Shown: piece by piece, positions 15,524-19,572 of the stretch
Layout of the letters: the number at the start of each line of letters is the position of its first letter
Position numbering within the stretch: position 1 is the stretch's first letter
Source of the DNA: CAYJXA01 sp964404595
GTDB lineage: Archaea > Nanobdellota > Nanobdellia > Woesearchaeales > GW2011-AR9
Reading direction: 5' to 3'
Length of the DNA: 19,572 nucleotides
Assembly: GCA_964404595.1 (NCBI GenBank)
Contig: CAYOKQ010000027.1
Location: 1-19,572, forward strand
Program-made: the position numbers and the translations under genes
Notes under the pieces: generated by a model
What the model was told of the DNA's origin: nothing
Database searches by the model: none
Seen by the model: only the letters and a program-made list of their open reading frames with translations

Positions 15524-17512
15524 TTATTTTATTTCCGGTGCAGGAATGAGAGCGCTGTGCTCTTTGATCCCAGCCATAAATATGAACATATCTTCTTCCG
15601 ATGAGGTGTCTTTACTGATGGTGTGGAACAGTATTTGATTGGCATTGACCAGTTGATTCCATGGCACACTCCAATTTCCCTGATAACCAGCAATGAATCT
15701 TTCATCATCGAGTACTGTCACTTGTAGTTCATAGGTAAAGTCGGCTTTGGCCAATAATTCTAAATTTTGATCCTGGGCTTGTTCTTCCACCAATTTAGTA
15801 CGCACAATGGTGCTTTCGTGAAAAGGTGTACTGGGCAAATCTGCAGATTTTTTGAGGACGATTTTAATCAAGGCACTCTCTTTTCTTCCTAATTCTTGTG
15901 CCGGCCCTATTTGACCGTTTTCATCAATTTCATGCTTGACAACACTGGTTTTATTGGCTGAAAAAAAGAAGATGGGCAACAATTCCAATTCCGTTTCTTT
16001 ACCCGCTTCTGTAACCACTCGTTCCCAGTCTTCTTTATAGCCTGCCTTCGTCCCACGCAAAATACCCCCCACACAATAAGGGAAGTTTTTGGTATATGCC
16101 GCTACATCTCCCAAATCAGCACGATACTCAGTTGTTCCCATCTCGCACTTGTACCGCAGGCAGGTAAAACTGGTATTTACATTATCGAGCGGCTCTTTGC
16201 TATAGACGCCAGTTTGCTCATTGTGAACCAACTCGAAGGTACGCACAGTCATGGGAATGTTCATATTTCTGCAGTACGCTTCATCCGTCGTCGAAGGCAC
16301 AATATACGATGGCCTGCTGACAATATCCCCACGAAAGGGCGTATTTTGAACCACATGAGCAGTAAAAGCGGTCGTGAACTCATATCCCGTGTCATCGCGA
16401 ATATTTATTTCAACTGGAAAAGAAAGATCATAGGTAAATTTCCAGGTTTGTATGCACAAGAAACTAAGCATATCTGACCCGCCTAGCTGGGAACTTTTCA
16501 TTTTCGTGCCTGATAGAGGGGTTACCCCAAAGGTATAGGGATAATTCTGGTCAAAATTAAACACGACGGAAAGCTCTTCATCATTATAATCTTCGCCGAT
16601 ATCCCAGAGGTAATGATTTTGATAATAGGTTAATTCTTCCGGATATTCGATGATGTTGGTGCCTTTAATTTGAAGCTCGCGAATATTGATGCGCAGTAAA
16701 TCTAAGATAGTTTGCTTAACAGTATTAACATTCCATTCTTTTTTGCTGCAGCTGATTTCTATTCCCGCAGTAGGAACCTCAGGGTGTTCGAGCGCTAGTA
16801 AATCTTGAGTGATGTCTTCTACTTTGAGCGTTTCCATTTCTTTTTCGACAATTCTGGCAGCTAGAGTATGTATTTTCTTTAATTTCACCGGTGATTCGCC
16901 GGTATGATCGATTAATTCCGTCACCACATCGCCTGCTTTATTCCTGATTTCAATATTCCATTGCACGTTAAAGAGAACTTTACTTTGCACAATTTCGGTA
17001 TTGGCTTTAATTTCGGACTTTTCCACAATATCGTAGGCTTCCGTAAATGCATTGGAATTGAGCAGGCAGCCACGAATATTTTGTTCCATGTATCGGTCAA
17101 TCTCCTCTTTGATAAAATCCAGCGAAGGAATATTGGTAGTGGGGCCGTATGCCCAATAAGGAATGGCTAAAAAAGAAGACACCTTCAAATGTTTGTTTCC
17201 GTCCTCTAAAATGTCTGCCGGAACTGTAATATACCCGCCTTGTGACCCTGTCAATTCCAGCGCGTCATCTCCCACTTGCTCAATACAAGCCGTGATATAT
17301 TGTTCCACCTTGCCTTTTTGGGTGGGAATTATTTCACCGGGTTTAAAGGTTACCAGTTCTTGCTTTAAAGCAATGACCAGCACCAGCGCAAGAAGCAACA
17401 ATATACCAATGATAATGAAAATGGTGACCTGGCCACGTTTGGATCCAAAAAAAGAGATCTTTTTGAGAGAAAGATTACTAGCTACATCTATCTTATACCT
17501 CTTCGTAAACAT
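15524..17512 (-). CDS. Prepilin-like-anchored surface protein with KRG/QVTIF signal; first gene of operon
   Basis: A 662-residue protein. A 27-residue basic leader (MFTKRYK...GSKRG) is followed by QVTIFIIIGILLLLALVLVI, which is how class III/prepilin-type signals look (cleavage expected after Gly27, hydrophobic helix retained). The KRGQVTIF form is, from memory, frequent in Woesearchaeota-type genomes. Next to it is VEQYITACIEQVGDDALELTGSQGGYI (69-95 region), then a long strand-rich exterior part with several Cys (C76, CLLN, ISCS, FLCIQ, YCRN, FTCLRYKC, YCVGG). Function unknown. It could be the scaffold or anchor for the giant protein encoded 12 bases downstream. The ATG at 17512 has a well-spaced TATA box, so I keep the long leader. 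Confidence 0.8.
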   Translation of the reverse strand: MFTKRYKIDVASNLSLKKISFFGSKRGQVTIFIIIGILLLLALVLVIALKQELVTFKPGEIIPTQKGKVEQYITACIEQVGDDALELTGSQGGYITVPADILEDGNKHLKVSSFLAIPYWAYGPTTNIPSLDFIKEEIDRYMEQNIRGCLLNSNAFTEAYDIVEKSEIKANTEIVQSKVLFNVQWNIEIRNKAGDVVTELIDHTGESPVKLKKIHTLAARIVEKEMETLKVEDITQDLLALEHPEVPTAGIEISCSKKEWNVNTVKQTILDLLRINIRELQIKGTNIIEYPEELTYYQNHYLWDIGEDYNDEELSVVFNFDQNYPYTFGVTPLSGTKMKSSQLGGSDMLSFLCIQTWKFTYDLSFPVEINIRDDTGYEFTTAFTAHVVQNTPFRGDIVSRPSYIVPSTTDEAYCRNMNIPMTVRTFELVHNEQTGVYSKEPLDNVNTSFTCLRYKCEMGTTEYRADLGDVAAYTKNFPYCVGGILRGTKAGYKEDWERVVTEAGKETELELLPIFFFSANKTSVVKHEIDENGQIGPAQELGRKESALIKIVLKKSADLPSTPFHESTIVRTKLVEEQAQDQNLELLAKADFTYELQVTVLDDERFIAGYQGNWSVPWNQLVNANQILFHTISKDTSSEEDMFIFMAGIKEHSALIPAPEIK

Positions 17513-17535
17513 TGGGGAAAAGGATAGTTGGTTGG

Positions 17536-17543
17536 TTTATAAA
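17536..17543 (-). promoter_or_regulatory. TATA box of the five-gene surface operon
   Basis: tttataaa (self-similar on both strands) is centred 27-28 bases before the ATG at 17512, predicting a leaderless transcript. I see no other good promoter between it and the enolase end, so it probably drives all five genes. Confidence 0.6.
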
Positions 17544-17595
17544 GGTTATGGGTACGCTGAGGAAAAGAAAATAGAGATAGAAATGCCTTTGCGTA

Positions 17596-17835
17596 ATGAC
17601 AGGACAAAAAATGAAGAAAATAAGATTATTATTGCAATCGCTCACCGTTCTATCATTAATCGCGCGCAGCGCGCTGAAAGCTGCTGAAATCGAAGCAGAA
17701 TTGATTAAGTCGGGAAAAATTATTGAAACAGAAGATATGATGATTGCTGGTATTGCGATGGCACATGGGGAAATGGTCGTGACGAAAGATGAGCATTATA
17801 CACGTATTGCAGGATTACGCGTTTTAAAATATTGA
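17596..17835 (+). pseudogene. Truncated VapC-like PIN-domain toxin (C-terminal part)
   Basis: The 79-residue frame ends with ALKAAEIEAELIKSGKIIETEDMMIAG, then AHGEMVVTKDEHYTRIAGLRV. This is the C-terminal half of a VapC PIN ribonuclease: helix, 'G..I...D.mIA.iA', strand with 'VVT.D..HF..I.GL.V'. The acidic residues of that half (Glu/Asp in ETEDMMI, Asp in TKDEHY) are kept. The N-terminal half, with the first catalytic Asp (DT motif), is missing: an in-frame stop lies at 17578-17580 just before the first ATG, and the operon promoter occupies the upstream DNA. No VapB-like antitoxin precedes it. A non-functional remnant is the simplest reading; the ATG at 17596 or 17611 may still be translated. 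Confidence 0.6.
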
Positions 17836-17841
17836 AATGCA

Positions 17842-17914
17842 CGGAATTTTCCACCGATTTAAGAACCGGTGGCGTAAAGCTTCGCACGCCAATCGATTAC
17901 GGAGGAAAATTCCG
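17842..17914. repeat. Cloverleaf-like inverted-repeat element A
   Basis: The arms cggaattttcc (17842-17852) and ggaaaattccg (17904-17914) are perfect reverse complements, 51 bases apart. Inside are a 22-base near-palindrome (ccaccg...cggtgg, 17851-17872), a hairpin ggcgt...acgcc (17871-17890) and the palindrome aatcgatt (17891-17898). Such nesting in a non-coding gap suggests either a structured RNA or a small palindromic repeat (MITE/REP-like). No tRNA or known RNA is recognised. Confidence 0.5.
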
Positions 17915-17921
17915 GCACTCC

Positions 17922-17990
17922 AAAGGAAATCGCCCCGAGTGAAGCGAGCATCCCACCGGTCTTTGACCAATGGTGGGCGATTTCCTTTTT
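17922..17990 (+). terminator. Long hairpin B with trailing T-run (possible terminator)
   Basis: A perfect 14-bp stem (aaaggaaatcgccc at 17922-17935, gggcgatttccttt at 17975-17988) encloses 39 bases that hold a second hairpin (accggtc...gacc..ggt, 17955-17974). The plus strand continues into five T residues (17986-17990). It lies between convergent genes, so it may end transcription in either direction. Together with element A it could instead be one structured or mobile element. Confidence 0.45.
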
Positions 17991-18011
17991 GAGAAAGAGA
18001 AATAACAAATT

Positions 18012-18806
18012 TCACCCAATATAATTCACGTCCCGGTCTCGAGCTTTTGTCCCCGCCCGTGTTGATAACTCTGAAAGCCATTCCTTGGTTCGTTTGCTCA
18101 ATTCTTTCTCTACTTGAGACACTTGCTTGTTCATCTTCTCTAAACTGATGCCCCACTCGAATTTAGCTTCAAGTACCCGCATGATTTCTTGCGCACCTTT
18201 AATGCCTAAAAACATGGGATGACCGAAGGTTTCCGCCAGCAAGGCCACACCAGGCATCTGCCGCTTTGTGCCAAGACCAATCAGAATCCCAGAAACTCCT
18301 ACAATCGGGCCGACCACGCCAAATATTTCTGGTTCAATGCCGTATTCTTTATTAAGATAGTTTTTAATGAGCTGAGCTTGGTTAGAAGTACAAAAGATTC
18401 TGGGCTTTTCCGGCACTTGCTGCAATCCAATGCCGCCAGTCGTAATGATCTCAGAGCAGTGGAATTGTTTGGCAATCTTGATTATTTCTTCGCAAAAAGA
18501 ATAACAGCTTTCTTCATCAATGGGCTGGATATCTCCCGTCAGCAGCAACAAATCCCGCTTTTTGCCATTCCATTTTTTATAATATAATTCTATCCGAGGC
18601 ATCTCGATCAGGTTATTATCAGTGACAAAGACGGAATGCGGGAATTTATAGGAGAAAAAGGAATATAATTTGACTGCTTTCAATTCTTCCACCAGAAAAT
18701 CAACGGCAATCTTGCCGACGTTGCCAATTCCCGGAAGTCCCTCGATAAATAATGGATTTTGGAGTGTTGGCGTTTTACTCTCTTGCGTGATTTCCCAGGT
18801 AGACAT
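18012..18806 (-). CDS. PAC2-family proteasome assembly chaperone-like protein
   Basis: Archaeal PAC2-family (PbaA/PbaB-like) proteins are related to eukaryotic Pac1-Pac2 and bind proteasome alpha subunits or act as cytoplasmic ATP-independent chaperones. The 264 residues match the family length. Visible marks: FIEGLPGIGNVGKIAVD (20-36), which is the family's opening glycine-rich motif, the TGDIQP strand (90-95), ITTGGIGLQQVPEKPRIFCT (121-140), GVVGPIVGVSGILIGLG (163-179), the ALLAETFGHP motif (188-197) and a charged helical C-terminus (about 221-248). It is a single gene with a TATA box 26 bases before the ATG. No proteasome gene lies nearby in the window. Confidence 0.9.
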   Translation of the reverse strand: MSTWEITQESKTPTLQNPLFIEGLPGIGNVGKIAVDFLVEELKAVKLYSFFSYKFPHSVFVTDNNLIEMPRIELYYKKWNGKKRDLLLLTGDIQPIDEESCYSFCEEIIKIAKQFHCSEIITTGGIGLQQVPEKPRIFCTSNQAQLIKNYLNKEYGIEPEIFGVVGPIVGVSGILIGLGTKRQMPGVALLAETFGHPMFLGIKGAQEIMRVLEAKFEWGISLEKMNKQVSQVEKELSKRTKEWLSELSTRAGTKARDRDVNYIG

Positions 18807-18824
18807 GAAGTGGTTAAATATCGA

Positions 18825-18837
18825 GTTTATTTATAAT
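18825..18837. promoter_or_regulatory. Shared TATA region for divergent PAC2 gene and BRO-like remnant
   Basis: gtttatttataat lies nearly midway between the minus-strand ATG at 18806 and the plus-strand ATG at 18860. Its centre is about 26 and 28 bases from the two, so one A/T element can serve leaderless transcription both ways. Confidence 0.5.
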
Positions 18838-18859
18838 GGTTTTGCATAAGGTACTGAAA

Positions 18860-18973
18860 ATGGTAGATGAAATAGTGGGGAATACCTCTCTGGTAGTTTT
18901 CCAAGGAAAACAATTTAGAAGACTATGGTATAACAATGAATCCAGCATTTGGTCATTTTTATTGTCTGTCTAG
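18860..18973 (+). pseudogene. Truncated BRO-N / DinD-like N-terminus (37 residues)
   Basis: The frame reads MVDEIVGNTSLVVFQGKQ then FRRLWYNNE and soon hits a stop at 18971-18973. '.LVVF.GK..RR.W.NNEW' is the opening of the BRO-N fold as found in BRO-family and DinD (damage-inducible) proteins, where it continues W.F...DV...LT. Here that continuation is lost after NNE (SSIWSFLLSV, stop), so the gene is cut off at about one tenth of its normal length. It keeps a well-placed promoter. BRO genes are typical of phages and mobile DNA. The remnant overlaps the 3' end of the opposite 135-residue gene by 15 bases. Confidence 0.55.
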
Positions 18974-19366
18974 TAGAATGTACTCTAATCTTCTTCCAAT
19001 AAGTTTACCTTGTTTATGGAGACCAGGCACTATTTGTGAAGAATCTGCTAATTTCCTATAAACATAAGTTAAACAAGGTGTTGCTAATGAATATCTCTGA
19101 TTTACTTCATCGACACCGATGGACATGGCCGCCCCAACTCGTTGAAGAAGGAGTTCACGAATATCGCGAGAAGAGTAATCTCCGCTATCAATCTTACGTT
19201 CTAGCTCTTCGATTCGTTCAGGCGTATATTTAGTTAGATACGCTCCTAGTGGACCCCACAAGTCAGCTTCTACTATTTCATTCTTGCCGGTTAGAAAGAC
19301 GAGTAATTTAATCCTGCTAACTTCGTTTTCATCTCCCTCTATTTGTAATGTTTGATCATCATCCAT
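18959..19366 (-). CDS. Hypothetical 135-residue soluble protein
   Basis: An acidic N-terminus (MDDDQTLQIEGDENE), then IKLLVFLTGKNEIVEADLWG and a charged helical stretch with regular spacing (TPERIEELERKIDSGDYSSR, DIRELLLQRVGAAMSIG), ending with RRLEYILLDRQ. There is no signal peptide or membrane segment. I recognise no family. It diverges from a TrmB-type regulator gene and shares its palindromic promoter region, so it may be a target of that regulator. A purine-rich agggac lies 7-12 bases before the ATG and may act as a weak ribosome-binding site. Confidence 0.6.
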   Translation of the reverse strand: MDDDQTLQIEGDENEVSRIKLLVFLTGKNEIVEADLWGPLGAYLTKYTPERIEELERKIDSGDYSSRDIRELLLQRVGAAMSIGVDEVNQRYSLATPCLTYVYRKLADSSQIVPGLHKQGKLIGRRLEYILLDRQ

Positions 19367-19394
19367 TTTAATCGTCCCTTTGTAATTTAACAGG

Positions 19395-19408
19395 AATATT
19401 TAAATATT
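19395..19408. promoter_or_regulatory. Palindromic TATA element between divergent genes
   Basis: aatatttaaatatt is a perfect 14-bp palindrome. Its centre is 27-28 bases before the plus-strand ATG at 19429 (leaderless) and about 35 bases before the minus-strand ATG at 19366 (leader of about 8 bases). Being symmetric it can direct transcription both ways, and it could double as an operator for the regulator. Confidence 0.5.
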
Positions 19409-19428
19409 TGCTGTAAATTATTTACGAC

Positions 19429-19572
19429 ATGATTGAAAATCTGACTAAATTCGGGCTTTCGGAAAAAGAAGCCAAAGTGTACCTCGCTTGCTTGGAATTG
19501 GGGGATTCTGTGGCAAGCGATATTGCACTAAAGAGTAATCTGCCTCGAACACTGGTTTATGATATTTTAGAG
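19429..19572 (+). CDS. TrmB-type transcriptional regulator, N-terminal part (runs off window)
   Basis: The 48 visible residues are MIENLTKFGLSEKEAKVYLA, then a segment with LELGDSVASDIALKSNLPRT and LVYDILE. 'GLS..EAKVYLA.LELG...A.DIA..S.LPR..VYDIL' is the winged helix-turn-helix of the TrmB/sugar-responsive regulator family, common in archaea. The helix-turn-helix covers about residues 26-48 and the sensor domain lies beyond the right edge. The start is supported by a TATA element 27-28 bases upstream. In related archaea these proteins control sugar uptake or glycolytic genes; whether GAPDH or enolase here are targets cannot be judged. Confidence 0.85.
   Translation, partial: MIENLTKFGLSEKEAKVYLACLELGDSVASDIALKSNLPRTLVYDILE

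Noticed and set aside
17163..17687. A 174-residue plus-strand ORF over the start of the operon.
   Set aside because: It is a shadow of the 662-residue gene; its translation is low-complexity and unlike a protein, and it runs through the operon promoter.
17824..18156. A 110-residue minus-strand ORF across the palindromic element.
   Set aside because: It overlaps the PAC2 C-terminus in another frame, and its downstream half is just a reading of the inverted repeats.
1..19572. CRISPR arrays, tRNA or rRNA genes and complete insertion sequences.
   Set aside because: I found no regularly spaced repeats, no tRNA cloverleaf with conserved T-arm, no rRNA sequence and no transposase.

Overview
The window looks like a piece of an archaeal genome of the DPANN type, most like Woesearchaeota or Pacearchaeota. 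This is inferred from gene content; I could run no search. The archaeal signals are: A/T-rich TATA boxes whose centres lie about 26-29 bases upstream of start codons (leaderless transcripts), a PAC2-family proteasome-assembly chaperone, a TrmB-type regulator, and membrane proteins that begin with a prepilin-like KRG/QVTIF signal. Several core enzymes are of bacterial type: class I GAPDH and a long RelA/SpoT protein.

Layout. 1-2304: the C-terminal end of a malate/lactate dehydrogenase, a frameshifted unknown gene, a small membrane protein on the minus strand, and phosphorylating GAPDH. 2305-2616: a 37-residue membrane peptide gene and a gene remnant resembling the C-terminus of a DUF488 protein. 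2617-6726: a long RSH (ppGpp) protein whose hydrolase site looks dead, diverging from an unknown 462-residue protein with an acetyltransferase-like segment, then a small exported or lipoprotein-like unknown. 6834-17512 (minus strand): a five-gene, nearly gapless operon. In order of transcription it encodes a 662-residue prepilin-like-anchored protein, a 1901-residue secreted cysteine-rich FN3/Ig protein, a 186-residue prepilin-like-anchored beta protein, a secreted lytic transglycosylase and enolase. 17536-18011: the operon promoter, a truncated VapC-like PIN toxin, and a palindrome-dense intergenic element. 18012-19572: the PAC2 gene, a truncated BRO-N/DinD-like remnant read divergently from it, an unknown 135-residue protein, and the start of a TrmB-type regulator sharing a palindromic promoter with it.

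How the genes fit together. GAPDH, enolase and the dehydrogenase serve lower glycolysis and redox balance. The surface operon is the most distinctive part: it appears to encode an envelope-anchored assembly with a muralytic enzyme, in a cell that should lack murein. This suggests action on a bacterial neighbour or host, or a repurposed glycosidase. Four decayed gene fragments (frameshifted ORF, DUF488-like, VapC-like, BRO-like) sit between intact genes, as expected of a small genome under erosion with some mobile-gene traffic.
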